DNA of 64,000 nucleotides from Cyclobacteriaceae bacterium (GTDB lineage: Bacteria; Bacteroidota; Bacteroidia; Cytophagales; Cyclobacteriaceae). The stretch spans positions 24,702 through 88,701 of the forward strand of contig JALSJD010000048.1 of NCBI GenBank assembly GCA_026989535.1. The letters are read 5' to 3'. The notes beneath the pieces are model-generated. The model was not told where the DNA came from. It saw only the letters and a program-made list of their open reading frames with translations, and did no database searches. Of the stretch, positions 32,905 through 43,686 are shown piece after piece. Both the position numbers and the translations under genes were made by a program. How positions within the stretch are numbered: the first letter of the stretch is position 1; every line of letters starts with the position of its first letter.

Positions 32905-33216
32905 TTAGTTAGAAATACCTTCAATTAAAACCTTTGTGAAGTCTTGGCGATGCCCGTTACGAACCTTATAGCCTTTCCTCCTCTTTTTCTTAAAGACAAT
33001 TACTTTGTCTCCTCTTACATGCCCCAGAATTTTACCTGAAACCTTGGCGCCCTTAACTGTGGGTGCTCCTACTTCAACCTTGCCATCGTTATCCATTAAC
33101 AATACTCGGTCGAATTCTACGGAAGCGCCTTCCTCGCCTTGCATTTTTGGTGCATAAACGAATTGGTCTTGTGTTACTTTGAACTGCTTGCCGCCTATTT
33201 CTACTATTGCGTACAT
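32905..33216 (-). CDS. rplU: 50S ribosomal protein L21
   Basis: MYAIVEIGGKQFKVTQDQFVYAPKM...KKRRKGYKVRNGHRQ. Confidence 0.98.
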   Translation of the reverse strand: MYAIVEIGGKQFKVTQDQFVYAPKMQGEEGASVEFDRVLLMDNDGKVEVGAPTVKGAKVSGKILGHVRGDKVIVFKKKRRKGYKVRNGHRQDFTKVLIEGISN

Positions 33217-33714
33217 CTTAATTATTTAACTTTATCTCAGATTTTCCAAAATGGAGTGCAAATTTAGGGGTTTAGTTTTCTAAAACCAAGCCTTTTTAAA
33301 ATGTGGCAATTATTTACAAAAACCTCAACTTGTTAGGCATCAATATTTTTGAGCGCATATTACAAATATTTTCAAATTTGCAATTGTCTCAAAATGAGAT
33401 ATATAGAATTAAGTTATAAATTCAACACTTGTACATATATAGTTGATTATCAATAAGATATACTAGTTTTTTGTATTATTTTAATAGCAAATATGGCAAA
33501 AAAATCTTTTTTTAAAGTGCTTGATTTTTCCATATTGTTTCCTCTTTTTTGTAGGCGGTGAACCCACCAAAAAGCGCTTTTTTGTAGCAATTTCAATTGT
33601 GAAATAAATATCGTTTCTCCCGATTGCTATCGGGATGCTTTTTATTGATTACACACAATATTTAGCGGGGAGTACTATGTTTAATTTGAGCAGTAATTAT
33701 AAATTATAAGTCTA

Positions 33715-34686
33715 ATGTCTGAAGAACCCATATTAAAAGAAAACAAAGGACGGTTTGTTCTTTTCCCGATAGAGCATGATGATATATGGGAATATTATAA
33801 AAAAGCAGAAGCAAGCTTTTGGACAGCCGAAGAAATAGACCTTAGCCAGGACATAAAAGATTGGGCTAATTTAAACGATGGCGAACGCCACTTTATTAGC
33901 CACGTACTAGCCTTTTTTGCGGCAAGCGATGGCATTGTAAACGAAAATTTAGCAGAAAATTTTGTATCTGAAGTACAATACACCGAAGCTAAATTCTTTT
34001 ATGGTTTTCAAATTGCCATCGAAAACATACATTCGGAAACATACTCATTACTTATAGATACCTACATTAAGGACAATAAAGAAAAAGACAAATTATTTAA
34101 TGCCATTGATACCCTGCCGTTTGTAAAGAAAAAAGCGGACTGGGCTTTACGTTGGATTGATGAAGGCTCTTTTGCAGAAAGACTTATTGCTTTTGCTGCC
34201 GTAGAAGGCATTTTCTTTTCTGGTAGTTTTTGCTCTATTTTTTGGCTAAAAAAGAGGGGTTTAATGCCCGGCTTAAGCTTTTCTAACGAATTAATATCAA
34301 GAGACGAAGGTTTGCATTGTGATTTTGCCTGCCTCCTTTATAATAACCACGTGGTTAACAAACTCGACCCTCAGGTTATCACCAATATAATTGTAGATGC
34401 GGTGGATATGGAAAAAGAATTTGTGACAGAAGCATTGCCCGTTGGCCTTATTGGTATGAATGCTGAACTAATGTGCCAATACATTGAATTTGTGGCCGAC
34501 CGTCTATTAATGGAGGTAGGTTGCAAAAAACAATATGGAGTATCTAATCCATTCGATTTTATGGAGCTTATTTCCTTGCAAGGCAAAACCAACTTTTTTG
34601 AGAAAAGAGTTGGAGAGTACAAAAAAGCAGGCGTTACCTCCGACCAAGACGAAACACCTAAGTTTAGTTTAGACGAAGACTTTTAA
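33715..34686 (+). CDS. nrdB: Ribonucleoside-diphosphate reductase beta subunit
   Basis: Class I RNR small subunit motifs ([52 protein letters not shown]). Confidence 0.96.
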   Translation: MSEEPILKENKGRFVLFPIEHDDIWEYYKKAEASFWTAEEIDLSQDIKDWANLNDGERHFISHVLAFFAASDGIVNENLAENFVSEVQYTEAKFFYGFQIAIENIHSETYSLLIDTYIKDNKEKDKLFNAIDTLPFVKKKADWALRWIDEGSFAERLIAFAAVEGIFFSGSFCSIFWLKKRGLMPGLSFSNELISRDEGLHCDFACLLYNNHVVNKLDPQVITNIIVDAVDMEKEFVTEALPVGLIGMNAELMCQYIEFVADRLLMEVGCKKQYGVSNPFDFMELISLQGKTNFFEKRVGEYKKAGVTSDQDETPKFSLDEDF

Positions 34687-34723
34687 AACCCATTTATTAT
34701 CCTACCCAAACCTGAATAACCCA

Positions 34724-37087
34724 ATGCTAGTAGTAAAAAGAGATGGCCGACACGAATCGGTAAAGTTTGACAAAATAACAGCGCGAATTGAGAAGCTTTG
34801 CTATGGATTAGATTCTAAATACATCACTCCGATTGATATTGCCAAAAAAGTAATTGCAGGTATTTACGATGGTGTTTCTACGGTTGAGCTTGATAATTTG
34901 GCAGCTGAAACTGCTGCTTCGCTAACCACAAGCCACCCCGATTATGCCAAGCTAGCAGCAAGGGTAGCCATTTCAAATCTCCATAAAACTACTAGTAAAT
35001 CTTTTTCAAACACTATGAAAAGGCTTTACACCTATATTGACCCTAAAACCAATAAAAATGCACCTCTAATTTCGAAAGAAGCCTATGGGGTAATTAATAA
35101 GCATGCCGCTTTATTAGATTCTAGCATTATTTATGACCGTGATTTTGGGTACGATTATTTTGGATTTAGAACACTAGAGCGTTCGTATTTAATGCGATTA
35201 GATGGGCAAGTGGTGGAACGCCCTCAGCATATGTTAATGCGTGTGGCTATTGGTATCCACATGAGTGATGTGGATGCAGCCATTGAAACCTACAACTTAA
35301 TGAGCGAAAAGTGGTTTACGCATGCCACACCTACGCTGTTTAATGCGGCTACCCCTAAACCACAAATGTCATCCTGCTTTTTACTTACCATGAAAGACGA
35401 TAGCATTGATGGGATTTATGACACGCTAAAGCAAACCGCTAAAATTTCGCAATCAGCGGGTGGTATTGGCATAAGCATTCATAATGTACGGGCAACAGGC
35501 TCTTACATTCGGGGCACCAACGGCATCTCCAATGGCATTGTTCCTATGCTTCGCAACTTTGATATGACCGCCCGCTACGTTGACCAAGGGGGGGGCAAAC
35601 GTAAAGGCAGCTTTGCCATTTATTTAGAGCCTTGGCACGATGATATTTTCTCTTTCTTAGACCTTAAGAAAAACCACGGTAAAGAAGAATTAAGAGCCAG
35701 AGATTTGTTTTATGCCCTTTGGATTCCTGATTTATTTATGCAAAAAGTAGAAGCCAACGAAGATTGGGCACTATTTTGCCCGAACGAAGCACCCGGCTTA
35801 GCCGATTGCTATGGCAATGATTTTGAAAGACTTTATAATAAATATGTAAAGGAAGGCAAGCAGCGTAGAATGGTGAAAGCCCAAGATTTATGGTTCGAAA
35901 TCCTTGAATCGCAAATGGAAACAGGCACGCCTTATATGATGTATAAGGATGCCGCCAATAAAAAATCGAATCAAAAGAATTTAGGGGTAATTAAGTCTAG
36001 TAATCTTTGTACTGAGATTATTGAGTACTCTGCCCCTGATGAAGTGGCCGTGTGTAATTTAGCTTCATTATCGTTACCCAAATTCGTCATTGATGGCACC
36101 TTCGATCATCAAAGATTATACGATGTAACTTATACCGCTACTAAAAACCTGAATAAGGTAATTGATGGGAATTATTACCCGGTAGAAGAGGCAAAAACCT
36201 CAAATATGCGCCACCGCCCTATTGGGCTAGGCGTGCAAGGGTTAGCCGATACGTTTTTATTGCTTCGTATGCCATTTGAATCGGAAGAAGCAAAAGCATT
36301 GAACAAAGACATCTTTGAAACGATGTACTTTGCTTCGATGACGGCATCTAAAGATTTAGCGATTAAAGATGGTGCGTATGAAACCTTTAAAGGGTCACCT
36401 GTTTCTAAAGGAATCTTCCAGTTTGATATGTGGGGTGTAAATCCTTCAGATAGATGGGATTGGGCAGGGTTGAAAAAAGAAGTGAAGAAAAATGGAGTTA
36501 GAAACTCTTTATTGATGGCACCTATGCCAACGGCTTCAACTTCTCAAATAATGGGCAATAACGAAACGTTTGAGCCTTACACCACCAATATTTATAATAG
36601 AAGGGTGCTTTCGGGTGAGTTTGTGGTGGTTAATAAGCATTTATTAAAAGACCTCATCAAATTAAACCTTTGGGATGATGCAATGAAAAACCGATTGATT
36701 CAAGCCAATGGGTCGGTACAGGATATTCCTAACATTCCTCAACATATAAAAGACCTGTATAAAACGGTGTGGGAGATTTCGCAAAAAACGATAATTGATA
36801 TGGCGGCAGACCGAGGTGCCTATGTATGCCAATCGCAAAGTATGAATGTGCATATATTAGACCCTAACTTTGGCAAATTAACCTCTATGCACTTCCACGC
36901 TTGGAAAAAAGGGTTGAAGACTGGCATGTATTATTTACGTTCTAATGCGGCCACTAATGCCATTCAGTTTACGGTAACCAAAGAACACGAACAAGAAGTA
37001 AATACCGAAGCACTTAAAGAGCAAAACCAAGCAGATATGGCTTGCTCATTGGATAACCCCGATGAGTGTATTGCGTGTGGTAGTTAG
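34724..37087 (+). CDS. nrdA: Ribonucleoside-diphosphate reductase alpha subunit
   Basis: ATP-cone N-terminus; [24 protein letters not shown]-terminal CIACGS. Confidence 0.97.
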   Translation: MLVVKRDGRHESVKFDKITARIEKLCYGLDSKYITPIDIAKKVIAGIYDGVSTVELDNLAAETAASLTTSHPDYAKLAARVAISNLHKTTSKSFSNTMKRLYTYIDPKTNKNAPLISKEAYGVINKHAALLDSSIIYDRDFGYDYFGFRTLERSYLMRLDGQVVERPQHMLMRVAIGIHMSDVDAAIETYNLMSEKWFTHATPTLFNAATPKPQMSSCFLLTMKDDSIDGIYDTLKQTAKISQSAGGIGISIHNVRATGSYIRGTNGISNGIVPMLRNFDMTARYVDQGGGKRKGSFAIYLEPWHDDIFSFLDLKKNHGKEELRARDLFYALWIPDLFMQKVEANEDWALFCPNEAPGLADCYGNDFERLYNKYVKEGKQRRMVKAQDLWFEILESQMETGTPYMMYKDAANKKSNQKNLGVIKSSNLCTEIIEYSAPDEVAVCNLASLSLPKFVIDGTFDHQRLYDVTYTATKNLNKVIDGNYYPVEEAKTSNMRHRPIGLGVQGLADTFLLLRMPFESEEAKALNKDIFETMYFASMTASKDLAIKDGAYETFKGSPVSKGIFQFDMWGVNPSDRWDWAGLKKEVKKNGVRNSLLMAPMPTASTSQIMGNNETFEPYTTNIYNRRVLSGEFVVVNKHLLKDLIKLNLWDDAMKNRLIQANGSVQDIPNIPQHIKDLYKTVWEISQKTIIDMAADRGAYVCQSQSMNVHILDPNFGKLTSMHFHAWKKGLKTGMYYLRSNAATNAIQFTVTKEHEQEVNTEALKEQNQADMACSLDNPDECIACGS

Positions 37088-37120
37088 AACTTTTTTTAGA
37101 TGTACATAAAAAGAACGTTT

Positions 37121-37139
37121 CCCCGCACTTGTTGCGGGG
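37121..37139 (+). terminator. Probable terminator after nrdA
   Basis: CCCCGCA-cttgt-TGCGGGG perfect 7-bp stem followed by TCTCCATTTTT. Confidence 0.65.
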
Positions 37140-37262
37140 TCTCCATTTTTAAGGACGGGACAGGACATGTTTTCTGTCATTTACCTACGCTGATCCGCCA
37201 ACTGGTCGGATTCCATTCTTGCAATGACGTATAATTAATATTATCTTTCGTATCTTTACTAT

Positions 37263-37484
37263 ATGAATTATCAACAGGTTTTGGAGATACGAGCAGACAA
37301 GCGATTTGGGAAACCTTGCATCAAAGGAACTCGAATCACCGTTTACGATGTATTAAACTGGCTCTCTAATGGAATGAGTCGGGAAGACATAAAGTCGGAT
37401 TTTGAAGAACTAACTGATGAGATGATTGATGCCTGCCTTGCATACGCTGCGGACAAAGAAAGAAGGTTGATTACTGTTACGTGA
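37263..37484 (+). CDS. DUF433 (VapB-like) antitoxin
   Basis: RFGKPCIKGTRITVYDVLNWLSNGMSREDIKSDF. Confidence 0.9.
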   Translation: MNYQQVLEIRADKRFGKPCIKGTRITVYDVLNWLSNGMSREDIKSDFEELTDEMIDACLAYAADKERRLITVT

Positions 37485-37819
37485 ACCTCCTGTTTGATCA
37501 GAACATATCACCCAAAATACTAAAATTTCTACCCTCTGGTTTTTCCAATTGTCAACAAGTGCGCTTCGTTGGATTGGAAAATTCATCAGACTTTGAAATT
37601 TTTGAGTACGCCAAAAATAATAATTTTGCGGTGGTCACTTTTGATTCAGATTTTGTTGACCTTAATGCTATGTATGGGACACCTCCGAAAATAGTGTATC
37701 TTAACACAGGAAATCTAACAACCAATAATGTTTCTGAGCTGCTTATTTGCAATGTTTTGAGAATTAATCACTACTTAAATTCAGAATCTGACGATATACT
37801 TGAGATATTAAAGAATTAA
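37481..37819 (+). CDS. DUF5615 PIN-like toxin
   Basis: NLLFDQNISPKILKFL...FAVVTFDSDFVDL; GTG start overlapping the antitoxin stop. Confidence 0.9.
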   Translation: MNLLFDQNISPKILKFLPSGFSNCQQVRFVGLENSSDFEIFEYAKNNNFAVVTFDSDFVDLNAMYGTPPKIVYLNTGNLTTNNVSELLICNVLRINHYLNSESDDILEILKN

Positions 37820-38197
37820 CACGTTATTTCGTAGTGCAACGGAAAAGTCTTATTCATTTATAAAGGCCTCCTAATGGTTAAGACTCCTGCGGAGTGACTT
37901 TCTAAATTAATGAGAGATTCCCTACCATTGACGCTACTACTACCCGCCATTATCCTGCTTGACGAACCACCTGACAAGCACGAAGTCCATCAATGTTCTG
38001 TATACGCGTAACAGTACCGTTAATCACTTTACCAACAACGCCTACTACAATCGTCATTGTCTGGTCGTATGCCAGACAATCTCGTCCGTAACCAACGGAC
38101 ATTTACAAGGTGGTTATGGTCTAAGGGATCCCCCGACATTTCTGAAGAAGAAATTCGTGGTATGACGTGCAGGAGTGGTGAAAAGGAAATTAGGAGA

Positions 38198-38371
38198 ATG
38201 ACGTTTGTTAAGAGCAGTTTTATTTCTAGTATTTCTATTGCCTCGCAACAATTCCTGTTTTACATTTGCCCCCTCGTGAATAACAGACAAACCATATTTA
38301 CTACCATAACTGCCATTCAAGGCAGGATGATGTTTGGTATTACGATGACATGTATTACCCGTAGGGGTTAA
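38198..38371 (+). CDS. Candidate Thr/Ile-rich leader peptide of the thr operon (57 aa from ATG; 31 aa if GTG at 38276 is used)
   Basis: C-terminal ...QTIFTTITAIQGRMMFGITMTCITRRG*; stop 72 nt before thrA; followed by hairpin GGAGTTTA-tgcg-TAAACTCC. Confidence 0.5.
   Translation: MTFVKSSFISSISIASQQFLFYICPLVNNRQTIFTTITAIQGRMMFGITMTCITRRG
38237..38268 (+). promoter_or_regulatory. Candidate Bacteroidetes promoter upstream of thrA leader
   Basis: ATTG (38237-38240), 20-nt spacer, TACATTTG (38261-38268) matching the TTTG/TANNTTTG consensus. Confidence 0.5.
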
Positions 38372-38390
38372 TATATCTTACCTCCGCCAC

Positions 38391-38410
38391 GGAGTTTATG
38401 CGTAAACTCC
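38391..38410 (+). promoter_or_regulatory. Hairpin in the thrA leader, possible attenuator
   Basis: GGAGTTTA-tgcg-TAAACTCC; competing stem CTCCG-cca-CGGAG at 38382-38394; downstream tract TCTCTCAATT is not strongly U-rich. Confidence 0.5.
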
Positions 38411-38443
38411 TCTCTCAATTACAACACTTTTCTTACTACAATA

Positions 38444-40879
38444 ATGCAAATTTTAAAATTTGGTGGCACTTCCGTTGCCAACGCAGAAAACATAAAACGC
38501 GTAAAGGACATTATAAAGTCCAAATCGCAAGAACAGCCGCTCATTATCGTGGTTTCGGCCTTTAGTGGTGTTACTAATAAGCTAGAGCAAATAGCCAAAG
38601 AAGCTGCCAATGCAGATAAGTTTTACATTAAAAGCATTTCAACACTTGAAAACCAGCACAAAGAAGCGGTTGCTCAATTATTTGAGCATAAGAACACTGC
38701 TGCTCTTTTAGCAAAGGTTGATGAACTCATTATTAAACTTCAGGAGGTGTGTAAGGGGGTTTCTTTGGTAGATGAACTAACCACCAGAACCTACAGCCAA
38801 GTTGTAAGCTTTGGAGAGCGACTTTCTTCATTAATTATAGCAGAATATGTAAAGTTAGAATTGCCAGAAGCCACATTGCTCGACCCAAGAACTTTTATTT
38901 TTACCCAAACAGGTACTTCTTCGGTAGATTTTAATAAAACCAACAAAGCCATTATTGCGGAGCTAGGCAATTGCCAAGGCATCCATATTTGCCCGGGTTT
39001 TATTGCCTCCTCCAAAGCCGGGTTCTTATCTACCCTCGGCCGAGGAGGCTCCGACTATACGGCTGCCATTATTGCTGGGGCTTTAGGTGCTTCTATCTTA
39101 GAAATTTGGACTGATGTAAGTGGTATGATGACGGCTGACCCTCGAATTGTGAAGCGAGCGCACGTTATCGAAAAAATCTCTTACGAAGAGGCGATGGAAC
39201 TATCTCACTTTGGGGCTAAGGTGATTTATCCTCCCTCTATAATGCCTGTTTTAAAGAAAAAGATACCTATTCAAATTAAAAACACCTTTGCCCCTGCCCA
39301 TCCTGGCACCTTAATTTCAGAAGACTCGAATGGTTCAAGTACCATTATTAAAGGCCTAACCAGCATAAAAGATATCGCCTTGATTTCCCTCCGAGGGCCA
39401 GGAATGGTAGGAATCCCTAATTTTTCTCACCGCTTATTTAGGGCATTATCCAATGCAGAAGTAAACGTAATTTTAATTACGCAAGCCTCCTCAGAGCATT
39501 CTATTTCGGTGGCTATTTTGCCCGATGTAGTTGAAGCCGCTCGCGAAGCCATTGAACAAGAATTTGAGTTGGAAATAAATGTGGGAAAAGTAGCCCCCCT
39601 TAAAATTAAAACTACACTTTCCATTATTTCCATTGTGGGCAATAAAATGCGCGACCAGGTAGGTGTAAGTGGTAAAATGTTTAATACCCTTGGCCATAAT
39701 GGGGTAAATGTGGTGGCCATTGCCAATGGTTCTTCGCAACGAAATATTTCGGTGGTAATCTATTATAAAGATTTAAAAAAGGCCTTAAACAGTGTACACG
39801 AAGCCTTCTTTTTATCAGACACTAAATCACTAAACGTATTTATTGTGGGTGTAGGTAATGTGGGAGCCACTTTATTAGATCAGATAAAATCGCAACAATC
39901 CTATTTATATACCAAACACCAACTAGATGTAAAAGTGGTAGGCTTGGCCAATAGCCGCACGATGAGTTTTGACACAGATGGGGTTTCTTTAGAAAATTGG
40001 AAAGAGGTGTTGGGCAAAGGACAACCGATGCAAATTAACTCGTTTATAGCAAAAATGAGTGAACTCAACCTACGAAACACCGTTTTTGTTGATAATACAG
40101 CTTCCGAAGACGTTGCCTCTACTTATGCCCGTGTGTTAGCAGAGAGTATTTCTATTGTAACTCCAAACAAAGTAGCTTGTTCTTCTAGTTATGCCAATTA
40201 CAGTGAGTTGAAGACATTAGAGCAAAAATTTAGAACTACCTTTTTGTTTGAAACCAATGTGGGCGCAGGGTTACCCGTAATTTCTACCCTTAATGATATG
40301 GTGAAAAGTGGAGATGAAATTTTGGAAGTGCAAGGAGTTCTTTCGGGGAGTCTTAATTTTATTTTTAACACCTATAATGGCATCAAAAGTTTTGCCTCCG
40401 TGGTGCGCCAAGCCAAAGACGAAGGTTATACCGAACCCGACCCAAGGCTTGATATTAGTGGCAAAGATGTAATGAGAAAACTACTCATTCTCGCCCGTGA
40501 AGCAGGAAATGAATTGGAAGAAAAGGATATTAAAACAACTCCTTGTGTGCCTGTTCATTGTATGGAGTATGAAGGGGAAGCCTTTTTTGAAGCTCTTGAA
40601 AAAGAGGAAGCCTTTTTTAAGAAGCAATACGAAGCCGCTCAAAAAAATGGCAAAAAGCTAAAGTATGTAGCCAAATTTAATGCCGAAGAAGCTTCTACAC
40701 AACCAATGGAGGTAGCTTCTGATCATCCATTTTACCATTTAGATGGCAAGGACAATATTGTATCTTTTAAAAGTAGAAGGTATTTTTCGCAGCCTTTGGT
40801 AATTAAAGGTGCCGGTGCCGGTGCCGAAGTTACGGCCAGTGGTATTTTTGCCGATATTATTAAGTCGGCCAATACGTGA
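38444..40879 (+). CDS. thrA: Bifunctional aspartate kinase / homoserine dehydrogenase I
   Basis: MQILKFGGTSVANAENIKRV; GRGGSDYTAAIIAGAL; VGVGNVGATLLDQI; ETNVGAGLPVISTLNDMVKSGDEI. Confidence 0.97.
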   Translation: MQILKFGGTSVANAENIKRVKDIIKSKSQEQPLIIVVSAFSGVTNKLEQIAKEAANADKFYIKSISTLENQHKEAVAQLFEHKNTAALLAKVDELIIKLQEVCKGVSLVDELTTRTYSQVVSFGERLSSLIIAEYVKLELPEATLLDPRTFIFTQTGTSSVDFNKTNKAIIAELGNCQGIHICPGFIASSKAGFLSTLGRGGSDYTAAIIAGALGASILEIWTDVSGMMTADPRIVKRAHVIEKISYEEAMELSHFGAKVIYPPSIMPVLKKKIPIQIKNTFAPAHPGTLISEDSNGSSTIIKGLTSIKDIALISLRGPGMVGIPNFSHRLFRALSNAEVNVILITQASSEHSISVAILPDVVEAAREAIEQEFELEINVGKVAPLKIKTTLSIISIVGNKMRDQVGVSGKMFNTLGHNGVNVVAIANGSSQRNISVVIYYKDLKKALNSVHEAFFLSDTKSLNVFIVGVGNVGATLLDQIKSQQSYLYTKHQLDVKVVGLANSRTMSFDTDGVSLENWKEVLGKGQPMQINSFIAKMSELNLRNTVFVDNTASEDVASTYARVLAESISIVTPNKVACSSSYANYSELKTLEQKFRTTFLFETNVGAGLPVISTLNDMVKSGDEILEVQGVLSGSLNFIFNTYNGIKSFASVVRQAKDEGYTEPDPRLDISGKDVMRKLLILAREAGNELEEKDIKTTPCVPVHCMEYEGEAFFEALEKEEAFFKKQYEAAQKNGKKLKYVAKFNAEEASTQPMEVASDHPFYHLDGKDNIVSFKSRRYFSQPLVIKGAGAGAEVTASGIFADIIKSANT

Positions 40880-40965
40880 AATTCAACGCCATTCTGTAGC
40901 GACACGAAGTGAGTGAATAATCTCATCAATATATAAAGGGATTCTTCAGTCGTTCCTCCTTCTGA

Positions 40966-41913
40966 ATGACGAAAAAACAAACAATGACGAATAATAAAAT
41001 AAAAGTATTTGCCCCAGCCTCCATCGCAAACGTATCGTGTGGGTTTGATGTATTTGGGTTTGCAATACCTAAGCTGGGTGATTTTGTGGAGGTGTGGTTT
41101 AACGACACAGGCAAACTCATCATCGAGTCGATTACGGGAGCAGAAGGATTGCCAACCGAACCCGAGCTAAATGTAACCACGGTAGCTGCTAAAGCTCTGC
41201 TTGATGCCGTGGGAGAAAAAAGAGGCGTTTCGTTCAGCATTCAAAAAACCGTAATGCCAGGTAGTGGGCTAGGTTCTTCTTCCTCGGCAGCAGTAGCAGG
41301 AGCTTTTGCGGTTAATGAGCTATTGGGCAACCCATTTACCCGAAAAGAGTTACTGCCCTTTGCTGGGGCAGGCGAGCAGCTAGCCTCCAATCAGCTTCAT
41401 TTCGATAATGTGGCTCCTTCTTTACTAGGTGGATTTTCGGTAATTAGGAGCAATAAAGAAATGGATGTGTTGTCCATTTCTTATCCTGATGATTTATGGA
41501 TAGTAGCAGCTCACCAGCAAGTAGAAATTAAAACCAAACAAGCCAAGCGAATGCTAGGTCAAACAATGCCTATTTCTAATGCCGTTATTCAATTTGGCAA
41601 TGTGGCGGGTTTGGTGCTGGCGTTAACCTCTCATAATTACGATTTGCTAGGCCGCTCGATGGTGGATATGCTTGCCGAACCTAAGCGGTCAACCCTTATT
41701 CCTCAGTACGATGAAGCCAAAAAAGCAACCTTAGCCGCAGGTGCCATCGGTACCAATATTGCAGGCTCAGGGCCCACCATTTTTAGCTTTTGCAAAGGAA
41801 AAGAATCTGCCCAAAAAGTGCTGCAAGCCTATAAAAAGGTTTTTCAGCACGCCAATATTAAAGTCAATTATTATCAATTTCAAATTAATCCACAAGGAGC
41901 TATCCGTGTATAA
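40966..41913 (+). CDS. thrB: Homoserine kinase
   Basis: GHMP kinase motif VMPGSGLGSSSSAAVAGAFAVNELLG; start may be at MTNNKIKVFAPASIANV (40984). Confidence 0.96.
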   Translation: MTKKQTMTNNKIKVFAPASIANVSCGFDVFGFAIPKLGDFVEVWFNDTGKLIIESITGAEGLPTEPELNVTTVAAKALLDAVGEKRGVSFSIQKTVMPGSGLGSSSSAAVAGAFAVNELLGNPFTRKELLPFAGAGEQLASNQLHFDNVAPSLLGGFSVIRSNKEMDVLSISYPDDLWIVAAHQQVEIKTKQAKRMLGQTMPISNAVIQFGNVAGLVLALTSHNYDLLGRSMVDMLAEPKRSTLIPQYDEAKKATLAAGAIGTNIAGSGPTIFSFCKGKESAQKVLQAYKKVFQHANIKVNYYQFQINPQGAIRV

Positions 41914-41915
41914 AT

Positions 41916-43211
41916 ATGAATTATTTTAGTACCAATAACCCCTCCCAAAAAATAAGTTTTCAAGAAGCCGTTCGTAAAGGATTGCCCGAGGATAATGGCC
42001 TTTTTTTGCCCGAAGAAATCCCTGTTTTGCCCGATGCTTTTTTTAACAACCTACCCAACCTAAGCTTACAAGAAATTGGGTTTGAGGTAGCCAAATTATT
42101 TATTGGAAACGAAATTCCTGAAAATGAGCTAAAAACATTGGTGTACGAAGTGCTTTCGTTTGAAACCCCTGTGGTTAAGGTGGAAGAAGATGTGTATTCG
42201 CTAGAGCTTTACCACGGCCCCACGTTAGCATTTAAAGATGTAGGTGCTCGGTTTATGGCACGTTGTTTAAGTTATTTTAACAGAGTTAAAAAAGAAGAAG
42301 TAACTGTGCTGGCTGCCACTTCTGGCGATACAGGCAGTGCCGTAGCCAATGGGTTTTTAGGCGTTGAAGGCGTGCAAGTTGTGCTGCTTTACCCCAAAGG
42401 AAAAGTAAGCCCATTCCAAGAAAAACAAATGACTACCCTTGGTAAAAATATTAAAGCCATAGAAATTGAGGGGAACTTTGACGACTGCCAACACTTGGTA
42501 AAAAAGGCCTTTTTAGATAAAGATTTGAACCAAGAGTTAGGTTTAACCTCTGCCAACTCCATTAATATTGCACGGTTAATACCGCAGACTTTTTATTATT
42601 TTTATGCCTATGGGCAATTACAAAAAAGCACCAACAAACCCATCGTGTTTTCAGTGCCCAGTGGTAATTATGGCAACTTAACCGCAGGCTATTTTGCCCA
42701 ACAAATGGGGGCACCCATTCATCATTTTGTGGCCTCCACTAATGCAAATGATATTGTGCCTAACTACTTAGCTACTGGAGTATTTACACCTAAACCAAGC
42801 GTGCAAACCATTTCCAATGCTATGGATGTGGGCAACCCAAGTAATTTTACCCGCCTTAATTATTTATTTGGCAAATCTCAAAACAAGTTTAAAGCGGCTG
42901 TTTCTGGATATACTTACACCGATAAGGAAACCAAAGTATCGTTAAAGCATCTTCAGCAACTGGGCTACACAGCCGACCCACACGGAGCTGTAGGCTATTT
43001 AGGGCTAAAGGAATATCAAAAAGGGCATGAGGTAACGGGCGTATTTTTAGAAACTGCTCATCCTATCAAGTTTAAAGAAGTGGTAGAACCTACACTAGGC
43101 ATTAAATTGGAAATTCCTGATTCGCTAAAAGTGTTTTTAGAAAAAGAAAAGGAGGCGCTTAGTTGTTCAGCTAACTACGAAGATTTTAAAAATATCATAC
43201 AGCATTTATAG
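41916..43211 (+). CDS. thrC: Threonine synthase
   Basis: GPTLAFKDVGARFMAR; LAATSGDTGSAVANGF; PSGNYGNLTAG. Confidence 0.97.
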   Translation: MNYFSTNNPSQKISFQEAVRKGLPEDNGLFLPEEIPVLPDAFFNNLPNLSLQEIGFEVAKLFIGNEIPENELKTLVYEVLSFETPVVKVEEDVYSLELYHGPTLAFKDVGARFMARCLSYFNRVKKEEVTVLAATSGDTGSAVANGFLGVEGVQVVLLYPKGKVSPFQEKQMTTLGKNIKAIEIEGNFDDCQHLVKKAFLDKDLNQELGLTSANSINIARLIPQTFYYFYAYGQLQKSTNKPIVFSVPSGNYGNLTAGYFAQQMGAPIHHFVASTNANDIVPNYLATGVFTPKPSVQTISNAMDVGNPSNFTRLNYLFGKSQNKFKAAVSGYTYTDKETKVSLKHLQQLGYTADPHGAVGYLGLKEYQKGHEVTGVFLETAHPIKFKEVVEPTLGIKLEIPDSLKVFLEKEKEALSCSANYEDFKNIIQHL

Positions 43212-43250
43212 CATAAAAAAGGGAAGCAATTGCTTCCCTTTTTTATGCTA
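43209..43250. terminator. Perfect 42-nt palindromic bidirectional terminator
   Basis: TAGCATAAAAAAGGGAAGCAA / TTGCTTCCCTTTTTTATGCTA between convergent genes. Confidence 0.92.
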
Positions 43251-43257
43251 ATTTCTT

Positions 43258-43686
43258 CTACATTTTCATGGTTACTCCAACTCCGCCTAGTACACCAGTA
43301 CCACCACCAACTTCAGCATTTACACCCCATTTGTCATCCCAAAACCACCTAGCTCCAACTTGAAGACCAAAATTAACACCATCATTGCCTGTCTCAACTC
43401 TCCAACCAAGGTTAGCTCCTGCATACACATCCCATGAGCTATCCAATTCAAATACCTCATCTAAATAAAAGTTGGCCTTTCCTGCAATTACAAGTGTATT
43501 AAAATTGTAGTTAGTACTAAACTGAGGCGCAACAGTTATTACTGAGCTGACAGGAAATTCTATACTTCCATAAAACCCTGTGCCGGCTCCGCCAATATTT
43601 AAATATTTTTGTGCCTGCGCATTTGCTACATTCGAGCCAAAAAACATTACTCCTACAAGCGCAATAGTCGTTAATAATTTCTTCAT
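43258..43686 (-). CDS. Small outer membrane beta-barrel-like protein
   Basis: Signal peptide, alternating hydrophobic strands, Gly-rich, ends GVGVTMKM. Confidence 0.75.
   Translation of the reverse strand: MKKLLTTIALVGVMFFGSNVANAQAQKYLNIGGAGTGFYGSIEFPVSSVITVAPQFSTNYNFNTLVIAGKANFYLDEVFELDSSWDVYAGANLGWRVETGNDGVNFGLQVGARWFWDDKWGVNAEVGGGTGVLGGVGVTMKM

Noticed and set aside
33640-33665. NrdR-box-like ACACACAATATTTAG upstream of nrdB
   Set aside because: Only one partial match to the CACWATATATWGTG consensus, no second box at the expected spacing, and no nrdR gene visible.
38114-38320. Possible degraded SUMF1/DGR variable-region-like fragment on the minus strand
   Set aside because: No recognisable RGGSW or repeated Asn-codon variable region, no reverse transcriptase or template repeat in the window.
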